Positions 24,042 to 32,441 of a stretch of DNA of 64,000 nucleotides are shown one piece after another. The notes under the pieces were generated by a model. It had not been told where the DNA came from and ran no database searches. It worked only from the letters and a program-made list of their open reading frames with translations. Location of the stretch: NCBI RefSeq assembly GCF_031954525.1, contig NZ_CP134867.1, positions 1,116,001 through 1,180,000 of the forward strand. Reading direction: 5' to 3'. Made by a program: the position numbers and the translations under genes. Position 1 is the first letter of the stretch. Every line of letters begins with the position of its first letter. This stretch comes from Dyella sp. BiH032 (GTDB lineage Bacteria > Pseudomonadota > Gammaproteobacteria > Xanthomonadales > Rhodanobacteraceae).

Positions 24042-24527
24042 TTACTTGTCACCGGATGGCGCTGCCGACGGCCCGGGAGCACCGGCGGCGGGTTGCGACA
24101 CCGGAGCGGCATCCATCGGGGCCTGGCTGGCCGACTGCACGAGGATGCGCCGGTCGTCCGCGCTGACGTGGACGCCTTGCGCCGCGTAGATCGAGTTCAG
24201 TTCGGCCGTGGCCGACTGGATGTCGGTGGTGCTGATCTGCGTGACCGGCTTGAACAGGGTGTAGTCGGAGGGCAGTTCGTAGGAGAGCTGCACGCCCGAG
24301 TCCTTCGCCCAGCGCGTCAGCATCGTCTTGAGCGTGCCGTCCATCGGCGCGGCGTAGAAGGTGTAGTTCTTGGCCAGCGGTATCTCCGTTGGCGCGTCCT
24401 GGAAACGATTGACAGGCTTCCAGCGACCGCCGAAGTCCTTGGCCGGCGGCGTGCCGCATCCAGCTAGCACCAGGGTGGCGACCAGCGAGGTGCCCATCAG
24501 GGCCCGTTTGAAGAAATCCTTTTTCAC
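24042..24527 (-). CDS. virB7: T4SS outer-membrane lipoprotein VirB7 with N0-like domain
   Basis: A 161-residue lipoprotein. The GTG at 24527 is chosen because it gives a compact signal (KKDFFKRALMGTSLVATLVL, lipobox LAGC, Cys22); the upstream ATG at 24614 would add a non-signal extension. After a VirB9-binding segment (GGRWKPVNRFQDAPTEIPLA) comes a globular domain (TMLTRWAKDSGVQLSYELP ... INSIYAAQG-like end) with the secretin N0-type fold that distinguishes X-T4SS VirB7 from the roughly 50-residue Agrobacterium protein. A Pro/Ala/Ser-rich tail closes it. It is the first gene of the minus-strand vir operon. Confidence 0.88.
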   Translation of the reverse strand: MKKDFFKRALMGTSLVATLVLAGCGTPPAKDFGGRWKPVNRFQDAPTEIPLAKNYTFYAAPMDGTLKTMLTRWAKDSGVQLSYELPSDYTLFKPVTQISTTDIQSATAELNSIYAAQGVHVSADDRRILVQSASQAPMDAAPVSQPAAGAPGPSAAPSGDK

Positions 24528-25092
24528 GTCGTACCCACAAGTTGTATGGAGAGCGGCCGATATCGGAGCGGAGGTCCGTTTCCCGGGCATGACACGGACC
24601 CGCGGAACGGACACGCCAATGCGCCGGCGTCAGCCGGAGGCGTCGGAGTTCAGAGCAAGAGAAGAGGCGTCGGTGCGCGGGAACGCGCCGGTGTCCCCGA
24701 AGGGCCGGTGCGGAGGATGGCGGTGGACCCGCTTTTTTTCCCCTGTCGCGCTATCGCGAGGGCGGGCGACGCTGGCGCCCGCAAAGTGATGTGCATCGAT
24801 TCCATTCAGACTCCCTGTCTAGTCTGGCTTCTTGCGACCGTCCCTAAAACCTTTGCCGTGGGCGGTTTTTGTGCGGCAAGCACCTGTACTTCCAGTAAAC
24901 CGCACATGAATCGTCGGGGGCCAGACCCCGCGCGACAGATTGTGACGCAGTGCGCCTAAATTTGCCAACGTTGTGTGTAGGTATGCCTTTTGCTATGTGT
25001 TTGAAACGCTGTCGCAAACATGTAGCAAAACAGCAGCTTGCGTTTAGACGTCTAAACGGGTGGTCGGTGCGATACGCATGGAAACCGTGGCG
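24528..25092. promoter_or_regulatory. Upstream region of the vir operon (565 bases, no gene)
   Basis: No gene is credible here. It must hold the vir promoter, since yraN upstream is a housekeeping gene. The best minus-strand candidate is TTGGCA (24968-24963) and CACAAT (24944-24939) spaced by 18 bases, which would leave a 5' leader of about 400 bases. The region also has inverted repeats: CAGACT/AGTCTG at 24807-24826, a CGGGG/CCCCG stem near 24916-24931 and the 18-bp palindrome at 25041. Confidence 0.45.
25041..25058. promoter_or_regulatory. Perfect 18-bp palindrome CGTTTAGACGTCTAAACG
   Basis: The site is identical on both strands with no spacer, as expected for a dimeric regulator's operator. 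It lies 35 bases after the yraN stop and about 70 bases upstream of the best vir promoter candidate. The core AGACGTCT equals the MetJ met-box half-site consensus, but only one copy is present and MetJ normally needs tandem boxes. As an RNA hairpin it has no U-run. Confidence 0.55.
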
Positions 25093-25449
25093 TCAGCTCG
25101 CCTCGAACGCGTTGCGCAGCCAGGTCATCCGGGCGGCGTCGGCGGGCCCGTCATAGCAGACCACGTCGAACCTGCAGGGCCGTTGGGCATGCTGGGGATG
25201 GGCGGAGAGCCAGAGATGAGCGGCGCTGACCAGCTTGGCCTGCTTGGTCGGGGTCACCGAGCTTGCCGCGTCGCCGTGGAGAGCTCGCATCCGGTGCCGT
25301 ACTTCCACGAACACCACGGTGTCGCCGTGGCGCATGACCAGATCGAGTTCGCCGTGGCGCGTATGGAAATTGCGCGCGAGCAACATAAGCCCTGCCTGCC
25401 GCAGGGCGTTACAGGCGCGCTCTTCGAACAGGGCACCGGCTGCCCGCAT
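25093..25449 (-). CDS. yraN: YraN family (UPF0102) endonuclease-fold protein
   Basis: A 118-residue protein of the UPF0102 family with the restriction-endonuclease-like core: ARNFHTRHGELDLVMRHGD followed by VVFVEVRHR (the E-x-D...E-V-[RK] residues). The biochemical role of YraN is not established. Its ATG shares one base with the lpoA stop, and the lpoA-yraN order is the same as in E. coli. Confidence 0.9.
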   Translation of the reverse strand: MRAAGALFEERACNALRQAGLMLLARNFHTRHGELDLVMRHGDTVVFVEVRHRMRALHGDAASSVTPTKQAKLVSAAHLWLSAHPQHAQRPCRFDVVCYDGPADAARMTWLRNAFEAS

Positions 25450-27260
25450 CAGCCCTGGCCCGGCTCACCCGCGGCAGGCGGCGCCTGTGCTGGCGCGCTG
25501 TCCATCTGCAGGCTGCCGCTGAGCGGGTGAGCCACGCCATCCTGGAACTTTGCCCACACCAGCACGCGCCGCACGCGCCCGAATTGGTCGGCGGTTAGCT
25601 GGCCGCTGGCGCCGGGCAAGTAGCTGCCCGTGTGCTCGCGCAGCCAGTCGACGTAGGGAACGAGGTTCCATGCGTCCATGCCGAACGCGAACAGGCGGGC
25701 GGCGGGACCGCGTGCGGTGGGGAGCTGGGCGGCGATTTCGCCATGCTCGGGCAGGCCCGGCTGGGCGTCGAACAGCCACGGAGCGTCGCAGAACTCGAGG
25801 CCTTCCAGGTCGTGGTTGGCACCGGCGTCGTCGACACCTGCGTACACGTGCGACGTGGCGAACACCGGCAGGTTCACGCGCGCCAGCCGCAGTTGCGGCA
25901 CGAGCAGGCGTGCCTGCTGCGGACGCATGCTGATGAAGACGCCCGCATCCGGGCCCGCGTCGGCCGCATTCAAGCCCGCGATGAGCGAGGCGTAGTTGAC
26001 GCTGCTGCCATTGAGCGTGGCCATGCCGGCGACCTTGCCGCCGCGGGCTTCCAGCTCCGCCTTGAAAGCGTTGGCGGCGCGCTGCCCGAAATCCTCGCCG
26101 CTGACGACCACATAGGCGACGTGCAGGCCGCGCTCGACCATGTGGTCGGCGGCCTGGGCTCCCTCAGTTTCGGGCAGCAGACCGAATTCCGCGACGCCGT
26201 TGGCCGGCAGGCTCTTGTCGTCGGGATGATTGAGCGCGAGGAGGGGAACCGGCAATTGAGCCTGGCCGAACAGAGCGGCAACCTCGCCGCGCGTCAGCGG
26301 CCCGACGACCAGCTTCGCGCCGTCGCTGACCGCCTGCTGGTACGCCTTGACCGCCCCGGCGGCGGTGCCGCCGCTGTCGTAGACCTTCACCGGCGGGCGC
26401 GGCGCGCGGTTGCGGGCCGCGTCGGCGTAGGCGGCGAAGAACCCTTCGCGGATGGCCATGCCGGCGGCGGCGAAGCTGCCGCTCGCCGGCAGCAGGAGTG
26501 CGACGCGTTCGGGCATCTTGTAGCCCTCGCGCACGTTGGCATCCTGCCCCGGCATCATGGTGCCGACCTGCTGTTCGAGCGCCGGTTGCGGCCGGGCCAC
26601 CGCCACGCCTAGCTGACTCAAGGCCTCGTTGATCCACGGCAGCATGCGGTCGCCTTGCTGCATGGCGGAGGCGCGCTGCTTCAGCGGATCGACGCCCAGT
26701 TTGGTGAGTTGGGCGAGGATCTGCTTGCGATTCTGCGACTGGTCCAGGCCCGTCAGCCGGTCGTCCATCTCCACGCGGCTGCGCGCGGCGCCCCAGGTAT
26801 CGCCCGTGGCGTCCATCGCCTTCGCGCGAAGCTCCAGCAGGCGCAGTTGCAGGCCGGCGGGTACGGCGACGCCGGGTTGCGTGACCAGCTGCAGCGCGCG
26901 GTGCGCGTCGTTCTGCTTGAGGGCGTATTCGGCCTGGAGCAGATCCAGGCGGACCGGTTCGTCCCCGGCCAGGCGCTGGCGCTTGATAGCGGAAAGGAAC
27001 GGGGCGGCCTGTTCCAGTCGGCCTTCCTGGCGATAAGCCTCGGCGGCCAGCAGGCGGTAATGATCGGCATATGCCGGCGAGCTTTGCGCGAGAGCCAGGT
27101 AGGCTTGCGCGGCCTGGTCGAAGCGGCCATCACGCGCCATCGCGGCGGCGTTTTCCTCGGCGGAGACTTCGGCCGGAGTGCGCGTCACGCTCGGCGGTAC
27201 GCAGCCGCTGAGCGCCAGCGAGATCATCAGGCCAAAGCCTGTGGCGCGAATCAGGCGCAT
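25449..27260 (-). CDS. lpoA: Outer-membrane lipoprotein LpoA, activator of PBP1A
   Basis: A 603-residue lipoprotein (LppC family). The ATG at 27260 has AAGGA at seven bases and gives a lipobox LSGC (Cys20). The N-terminal part is TPR-like and helical (RFDQAAQAYLALAQSSPAYA). The C-terminal LppC domain is a periplasmic-binding-protein-like fold (RVALLLPASGSFAAAGMAI, VVGPLTRGEVAALF, GVFISMRPQQARLLVPQL). LpoA reaches through the periplasm to stimulate the transpeptidase of PBP1A. It is divergent from rsmI, as in E. coli. Confidence 0.93.
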   Translation of the reverse strand: MRLIRATGFGLMISLALSGCVPPSVTRTPAEVSAEENAAAMARDGRFDQAAQAYLALAQSSPAYADHYRLLAAEAYRQEGRLEQAAPFLSAIKRQRLAGDEPVRLDLLQAEYALKQNDAHRALQLVTQPGVAVPAGLQLRLLELRAKAMDATGDTWGAARSRVEMDDRLTGLDQSQNRKQILAQLTKLGVDPLKQRASAMQQGDRMLPWINEALSQLGVAVARPQPALEQQVGTMMPGQDANVREGYKMPERVALLLPASGSFAAAGMAIREGFFAAYADAARNRAPRPPVKVYDSGGTAAGAVKAYQQAVSDGAKLVVGPLTRGEVAALFGQAQLPVPLLALNHPDDKSLPANGVAEFGLLPETEGAQAADHMVERGLHVAYVVVSGEDFGQRAANAFKAELEARGGKVAGMATLNGSSVNYASLIAGLNAADAGPDAGVFISMRPQQARLLVPQLRLARVNLPVFATSHVYAGVDDAGANHDLEGLEFCDAPWLFDAQPGLPEHGEIAAQLPTARGPAARLFAFGMDAWNLVPYVDWLREHTGSYLPGASGQLTADQFGRVRRVLVWAKFQDGVAHPLSGSLQMDSAPAQAPPAAGEPGQG

Positions 27261-27348
27261 GGGGACGTCCTTGGATCTGTCTGCACGGTAAGCAATTGGG
27301 CGATCATAGCCGATCGTATCGCTGGCCCATGTTCGAGGAACGCCGCCC

Positions 27349-28182
27349 ATGTCTCACGTTCAACCCGGCTGCCTCTGGGTGGTCGCCACGCCGATCGGCC
27401 ATCGCGACGATATCTCGGCGCGCGCTATCGCGATCCTGCGCTCGGTGGACGTGATTGCTTGCGAGGACACGCGGCACAGCCGCCCGCTGTTGATGCATCA
27501 CAATATAGGCGCGCCGCTGACGGCATTGCATGAGCACAACGAGCGCGAGGCCGTGGAGGCTCTCGTGCGAAGGCTGCTGGAAGGGCAATCGGTGGCATTG
27601 ATCTCCGACGCGGGGACGCCGCTGGTCAGCGATCCGGGTTTCCGGCTGGTGCGGGCGGCGCGTGCCGCGGGTGTGCGCTGCGCGCCGGTGCCGGGCGCAT
27701 GCGCCGCGATCGCCGCGTTGTCGGTGGCCGGGTTGCCGAGCGATCGGTTCGTCTTCGAGGGGTTTCTTCCGCCCAAGGCCGCGGCGCGGCGAGCGCGCCT
27801 GCAAGAGCTTGCGGAAGACGGCCGCACACTCATCTTTTATGAGTCCTCGCATCGCGTCGCCGAGAGCCTGGCCGATATGCGCGATGTGTTCGGAGCGGAA
27901 CGCGAGGCGGTGCTGGCCAGGGAATTGACCAAGCTGTTCGAGACCGTGCTCGGCGAGCCGCTGGCGGCGCTGGCCTCGCGCGTGGCGCAGGATCCGGACC
28001 AGCAGCGCGGCGAGTGCGTGATCCTGGTCCATGGGCGTACGGACCAGGCCGATGCGCGCGTCGCGGAAGGGCGGCGGATTTTCGCCATCCTGCGCGAGGA
28101 ATTGCCGCCGACAAAAGCGGCCAAGCTCGCCGCTTCGATCACGGGGGCGCCGCGCAGGGCGCTCTACGAGGGCAACGAATAA
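27349..28182 (+). CDS. rsmI: 16S rRNA (cytidine1402-2'-O)-methyltransferase RsmI
   Basis: A 277-residue member of the tetrapyrrole-methylase fold with LWVVATPIGHRDDISARAI, then CEDTRHSR, LISDAGTPLVSDPG and the C-terminal LPPTKAAKLAA. It 2'-O-methylates C1402 in the ribosomal P site together with RsmH, which is encoded 1.2 kb downstream. GAGGAA lies before the ATG. It is divergent from lpoA with an 88-base gap. Confidence 0.95.
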   Translation: MSHVQPGCLWVVATPIGHRDDISARAIAILRSVDVIACEDTRHSRPLLMHHNIGAPLTALHEHNEREAVEALVRRLLEGQSVALISDAGTPLVSDPGFRLVRAARAAGVRCAPVPGACAAIAALSVAGLPSDRFVFEGFLPPKAAARRARLQELAEDGRTLIFYESSHRVAESLADMRDVFGAEREAVLARELTKLFETVLGEPLAALASRVAQDPDQQRGECVILVHGRTDQADARVAEGRRIFAILREELPPTKAAKLAASITGAPRRALYEGNE

Positions 28183-28203
28183 CGCGACGAAGCCTGGGCT
28201 TTC

Positions 28204-28232
28204 CGTTCGGAGCGTCCCTGGTCGGCTACAAT
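28204..28232 (+). promoter_or_regulatory. rnpB promoter
   Basis: TACAAT at 28227-28232 is a near-consensus -10 and places the start at 28240, exactly the 5' end expected for the RNase P RNA. The -35 (CGTTCG at 28204-28209, 17-base spacer) is weak. Confidence 0.6.
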
Positions 28233-28239
28233 GCGTCGC

Positions 28240-28603
<364 letters not shown>

Positions 28604-28856
28604 CACCTTTCTTCCTTCCGTCGTGCCGGCTCGGGCGGTCATTTCGCCTGGCCGGTCGTCGGATTCTTCGAATGGACTCGTCGCATGAATGGCGATTCAT
28701 GCGGCGCCTGCGCGCGCCGGTTCGCCGAGTGCGAAATGGTTCGCAAGTTTTTCAAAAAAATCCCAGCCATTCAAATACCTCTGGGTGTTTCCTGAGAAAA
28801 GGCTGGAATTACTGCCACACCTCCGCCTTTCTCATTGATTCACAAGCAAAATTCCC
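28604..28856. other. rnpB-mraZ spacer with stem-loops
   Basis: About 250 bases without a gene. It holds a perfect 9-bp stem CGCATGAAT/ATTCATGCG with a GGCG loop (28682-28703) and, after that, the terminator-like hairpin described separately. The part after 28750 is A/T-richer and leads into the mraZ promoter. Confidence 0.5.
28730..28752 (+). terminator. Candidate terminator downstream of rnpB
   Basis: TGCGAA/TTCGCA form a 6-bp stem around ATGG, followed by AGTTTTT. The stem is short, and it lies about 125 bases beyond the mature RNA end, which would fit 3' processing of a longer precursor. Confidence 0.4.
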
Positions 28857-28885
28857 TTGACAGTCTCAGGGGGCGAGACTATCGT
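28857..28885 (+). promoter_or_regulatory. Strong sigma-70 promoter of the dcw cluster
   Basis: A perfect -35 TTGACA (28857-28862) and a -10-like TATCGT (28880-28885) are separated by exactly 17 bases. The spacer is itself an inverted repeat, GTCTC...GAGAC, that fills it from end to end. The -10 overlaps the first MraZ box. Confidence 0.8.
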
Positions 28886-28918
28886 GGGTTCCCGTGTGAA
28901 ATCGTGGGAATTCGTGGG
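28883..28918 (+). promoter_or_regulatory. MraZ-binding direct repeats (four copies)
   Basis: CGTGGG, CGTGTG, CGTGGG and CGTGGG start at 28883, 28893, 28903 and 28913, an exact 10-base period. E. coli MraZ binds TGGGN repeats spaced by five bases in front of its own gene; this array matches, with the second copy degenerate. Binding would cover the -10 and transcription start, so MraZ should autorepress the cluster. Confidence 0.85.
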
Positions 28919-28931
28919 AGTCTCCTGAGCC

Positions 28932-29378
28932 GTGTTCCAGGGCGAAACCGCCATCACCGTCGACGACAAGGGCCGCCTGGCCATCCCGACCGCGTATCGG
29001 GAACAGGTGGCGGACGAGTGCGGGAATCGCCTGGTGGTCACCTACAACCCCTTCGAGCCGGGCTGCCTGTGGCTGTTCCCGTACGCCGAGTGGGAACAGG
29101 TGCGCGATCAGGTCAACGCGTTGCCCAAGGTCAAGGCGGCCCACCGCGACATGCAGATGAAGCTGGTGGGTGCCGCGGCCATGGTCGAGCCGGATTCCGC
29201 CGCGCGCATCCTGCTGCCGGCGAGCCAGCGCGCGGCGGCGGGCATCGAGAAGAAGGCGGTGCTGCTGGGCATGGGCAACAAGTTCGAGCTTTGGAGCGAG
29301 CAGGCCCACCTGGCCAAGATCCGCCAGACCATCGGCGAAGACGACATCACTGACGAAATGGCTGACCTGCGCCTGTAA
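28932..29378 (+). CDS. mraZ: Transcriptional regulator MraZ
   Basis: A 148-residue protein with two AbrB-like MraZ repeats ([40 protein letters not shown]). It starts with GTG, 14 bases after the last MraZ box. It forms ring-like oligomers that bind the repeats upstream and control division and wall genes. It is the first gene of the dcw cluster. Confidence 0.95.
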   Translation: MFQGETAITVDDKGRLAIPTAYREQVADECGNRLVVTYNPFEPGCLWLFPYAEWEQVRDQVNALPKVKAAHRDMQMKLVGAAAMVEPDSAARILLPASQRAAAGIEKKAVLLGMGNKFELWSEQAHLAKIRQTIGEDDITDEMADLRL

Positions 29379-29431
29379 CCGGCAACGGTCACGGCGGAGC
29401 GCGGAAGACGGGACGGGAGCGGGAGTGCGGC

Positions 29432-30358
29432 ATGGCCGAGCAAGTGTTGCGGCACATCCCGGTGATGCTGGGTGAAGCAGTGGAGGGTCTCGTCGTGCGG
29501 GCTGGCGGGCGTTATCTGGATGGCACTTTCGGACGCGGCGGTCACGCCCGCGCGGTGCTGTCGCGCCTGGGGCCCGATGGCCAGCTGCTGCTGATGGATC
29601 GCGATCCGACCGCCATCGCTACGGCCCAGGCCGAATTCGGCGCCGACCCGCGCGTCTCGATCCGCCACGCCAATTTCTCCTCGCTCGCCGAATGGGACGA
29701 GACCGCTGCCGGCCTCGACGGCGTGCTGCTCGACCTGGGCGTTTCCTCGCCTCAGCTGGACGAAGCCGCCCGCGGCTTCAGCTTCATGGCCGACGCGTCG
29801 CTGGACATGCGCATGGACCCCACGCAGGGCGAAAGCGCGGCGGACTTTCTTGCCCGCGCCGACGAGCGCGAGATCGCCGACGTGCTGTGGACTTATGGCG
29901 AAGAGCGCTTCAGCCGCAAGATCGCCCGCGCCATCGTCGAGCGCCGTACCGAGCAGCCGATCACCCGTACCGGCGATCTGGCGGCACTGATCGAACGCGT
30001 GGTTGGTCGCCGCGAGCCCGGCAAGCATCCGGCCACGCGCAGCTTCCAAGCCCTGCGCATCCAGGTGAACGGCGAGCTGGATTCCCTGAAGCGCGGCCTG
30101 GACTCTGCCCTGGATCGCCTCAACGTGGGCGGCCGTCTCTCCATCATCAGCTTCCATTCGTTGGAAGACCGCGTGGTCAAACTCTTCATCCGCGACCATT
30201 CGGGGCGCGTACAGGGGAGTCGCCGCGGTCCGCCGGTGGCCGCCGCGCCCGCGCGTCTGGCGGCGGTAGGCAAGGCGCAGTTTCCGTCCGAGGCCGAGCT
30301 GGCCGCCAACCCGCGCGCCCGTTCCGCGGTGCTGCGCGTGGCGGAGAAGCTCGCATGA
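29432..30358 (+). CDS. rsmH: 16S rRNA (cytosine1402-N4)-methyltransferase RsmH
   Basis: A 308-residue SAM-dependent methyltransferase. The [14 protein letters not shown]-terminus, the SAM site [36 protein letters not shown] and the C-terminal [12 protein letters not shown] are all typical. It N4-methylates C1402, the same base 2'-O-methylated by RsmI. The coding end overlaps ftsL by four bases. Confidence 0.96.
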   Translation: MAEQVLRHIPVMLGEAVEGLVVRAGGRYLDGTFGRGGHARAVLSRLGPDGQLLLMDRDPTAIATAQAEFGADPRVSIRHANFSSLAEWDETAAGLDGVLLDLGVSSPQLDEAARGFSFMADASLDMRMDPTQGESAADFLARADEREIADVLWTYGEERFSRKIARAIVERRTEQPITRTGDLAALIERVVGRREPGKHPATRSFQALRIQVNGELDSLKRGLDSALDRLNVGGRLSIISFHSLEDRVVKLFIRDHSGRVQGSRRGPPVAAAPARLAAVGKAQFPSEAELAANPRARSAVLRVAEKLA

Positions 30359-30627
30359 GGGTCCTCGGCGTCCTCTGCCTCCTGCTCCTGCTCGGCGCCG
30401 TGCTGGCGAGCGCAGTGGGCGTGGTGTGGACGCGCCACGAGAGCCGCGTGCTGTTCGTCGAGCTGAGTCGTCTGCAGAACCAGCGCGACGACCTGAACAT
30501 CGAGTACGGCAAGCTGGAACTGGAGCAGGCCACCTGGGCCGAGCCGCGCCGCGTGGACAGCGAGGCGCGCCAGAAGCTGGGCATGGTGAATCCGAAGCCG
30601 CAGGACATCCAGCTGGTGCGCCGATGA
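30355..30627 (+). CDS. ftsL: Cell-division protein FtsL
   Basis: A 90-residue bitopic membrane protein: N-terminal helix ([20 protein letters not shown]) and a periplasmic coiled coil ([20 protein letters not shown]). It forms the FtsQLB complex that activates FtsWI. The ATG overlaps the rsmH stop (ATGA) with GGAG upstream. It is short, as FtsL usually is, and was identified by layout and position. Confidence 0.9.
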   Translation: MRVLGVLCLLLLLGAVLASAVGVVWTRHESRVLFVELSRLQNQRDDLNIEYGKLELEQATWAEPRRVDSEARQKLGMVNPKPQDIQLVRR

Positions 30628-32441
30628 ACATGCGCCCCCGCTTCCCCACCCAGCCCACCGCCCGACGTCGTCAAGGCGGCCCCAGCGCCCGCCGCCGCAT
30701 GGTGGTGGTCGTGGCCGTGCTGTCGTTGGCGTCGCTCGGGCTGGTGGCGCGCGCGTTCGACCTGCAGGTCGTGCGCAAGGAGTTCTACCAGAGCCAGGGC
30801 GATGCGCGCTTCCTGCGCGAGGTGCCGATCGCGGTGTCGCGCGGGACGATCTTCGATCGCAATGGCGAGCCGCTGGCGGTGTCCACGCCGGTGATGTCGA
30901 TCTGGGCCAACCCGTCCGAGGTGCTGGAGAACGAAGACCGCCTTCCGCAGCTGGCCAAGGCCATCGGCATGGATGCGGGCGAACTCAAGCAGTACCTGAT
31001 GCAGCGCTCCGAGCGCGAATTCGTGTACCTGCGCCGCCAGATGCGGCCGGACGTAGCGCAGGCCGTGCTCGACCTGGGCATCCCGGGCGTCAACGGCCAG
31101 CGCGAATATCGCCGCTACTACCCGTCGGGCGAGGTGACCTCGCACATCCTGGGTTTCACCAATATCGACGACCACGGCCAGGAAGGCCTGGAATTGGCGT
31201 TCGACGATTGGCTCGCCGGCAAGCCCGGCGCCAAGCGCGTGATTCGCGACCGCATGGGCCATGTCGTGGAGGACGTGGAGCAGGTGCGCGCGCCGCAGCC
31301 GGGCCGCAACCTCACGCTGAGCATCGACCGGCGCATCCAGTTCCTCGCCTACAACGAGCTGAAGAACACGCTGGAGCAGTCTCAGGCCGATTCCGGCTCG
31401 ATGGTGATCCTCGACGTCACCACCGGGGAGGTCCTGGCGATGGTCAACCTGCCCACCTACAACCCGAACGCCCTGCGCAGCAGCACGCCGTCGCAGCGGC
31501 GCAACCGTGCCATGACCGACGTGGTGGAGCCGGGTTCGACCATCAAGCCGGTCGTCATGGCCGCGGCCCTGTCCAGCGGCAAATACACCCCGAACGGCCC
31601 GATGGTGGACACCGGCAACGGCCACTTCTATTACATGACCCACGACATCCGCGACACGCACGCCTACGGCATGCTGTCGCCCACGGGGGTGATCCAGAAA
31701 TCCAGCAACATCGGCGCCGCCAAGATCGCGATGACGCTGGATACCGGTCTCCTCTACGACACGTACCGCGCGTTCGGCTTCGGCAACAGCACCAACAGCG
31801 GCTTTCCGGGCGAGGCCTCCGGCTACCTGAAGGTCGGCCGCGACTGGCGTCCGCTGGAAAAGGCGATCATGGCCTATGGCTATGGCCTGAACGTCACCGC
31901 TCTTCAGCTGGCCAACGCCTACGCCACCATCGGCGACGGCGGGCTGATGCACGAGCCTTCGTTCGTGAAAGGGGCCGCGGGCGAGACCAAGCAGATCATC
32001 GCGCCGGAAATCGCGCGCAAGCTCGTGACGATGCTGGAATCCACTACGCAGCCCGGCGGTACGGCAGCGCCCTACGCGTGGATCGCCAACTACGCGGTGG
32101 CGGGCAAGACCGGTACGGCGCATAAGGCTCAGGCTGGCGGCTACGCCAAGAACAACTACAGCGCCGCCTTCGCCGGCATCGTGCCGGCGAGCAATCCGCG
32201 CCTGGCCGCGGTGGTGGTGATCGACGATCCGAAAAAGGGCAGCTACTACGGCGGCCTGGTGTCCGCGCCGGTATTCGCCAAGGTGATGGATGGCGCGCTG
32301 CGCCTGCTGGACGTGCCCCCCGACAACATCGGGCGCTGGTATGTCGGCGGTCCGTTGCAGGGCAACAACGGGCTGGTCGGCAGCAAGCCGCCGGACGCGC
32401 CGGTGGTCGAGGACGCGCCGGTCGAAGGAGCGACCCCATGA
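30624..32441 (+). CDS. ftsI: Division-specific transpeptidase FtsI (PBP3)
   Basis: A 605-residue class B penicillin-binding protein with an N-terminal membrane anchor (MVVVVAVLSLASLGLVARA), a dimerisation domain (RGTIFDRNGEPLAVSTPV) and a transpeptidase domain. The active-site motifs are STIK (Ser305), SSN and KTGT. It cross-links septal peptidoglycan with FtsW. Its ATG overlaps the ftsL stop (ATGA). Confidence 0.96.
   Translation: MNMRPRFPTQPTARRRQGGPSARRRMVVVVAVLSLASLGLVARAFDLQVVRKEFYQSQGDARFLREVPIAVSRGTIFDRNGEPLAVSTPVMSIWANPSEVLENEDRLPQLAKAIGMDAGELKQYLMQRSEREFVYLRRQMRPDVAQAVLDLGIPGVNGQREYRRYYPSGEVTSHILGFTNIDDHGQEGLELAFDDWLAGKPGAKRVIRDRMGHVVEDVEQVRAPQPGRNLTLSIDRRIQFLAYNELKNTLEQSQADSGSMVILDVTTGEVLAMVNLPTYNPNALRSSTPSQRRNRAMTDVVEPGSTIKPVVMAAALSSGKYTPNGPMVDTGNGHFYYMTHDIRDTHAYGMLSPTGVIQKSSNIGAAKIAMTLDTGLLYDTYRAFGFGNSTNSGFPGEASGYLKVGRDWRPLEKAIMAYGYGLNVTALQLANAYATIGDGGLMHEPSFVKGAAGETKQIIAPEIARKLVTMLESTTQPGGTAAPYAWIANYAVAGKTGTAHKAQAGGYAKNNYSAAFAGIVPASNPRLAAVVVIDDPKKGSYYGGLVSAPVFAKVMDGALRLLDVPPDNIGRWYVGGPLQGNNGLVGSKPPDAPVVEDAPVEGATP

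Noticed and set aside
24370..24959. Two plus-strand frames upstream of virB7
   Set aside because: No ribosome binding site, no domain and they overlap virB7; the region fits a promoter and leader better.
25041..25058. MetJ operator
   Set aside because: Only one AGACGTCT is present, MetJ needs tandem boxes, and neither neighbour is a methionine gene; kept only as an unassigned palindrome.
25041..25058. Intrinsic terminator of lpoA-yraN
   Set aside because: The palindrome has no T-run on either side.
30186..32123. Long minus-strand frame opposite ftsI and ftsL
   Set aside because: Antisense to well-supported dcw genes; no recognisable domain.
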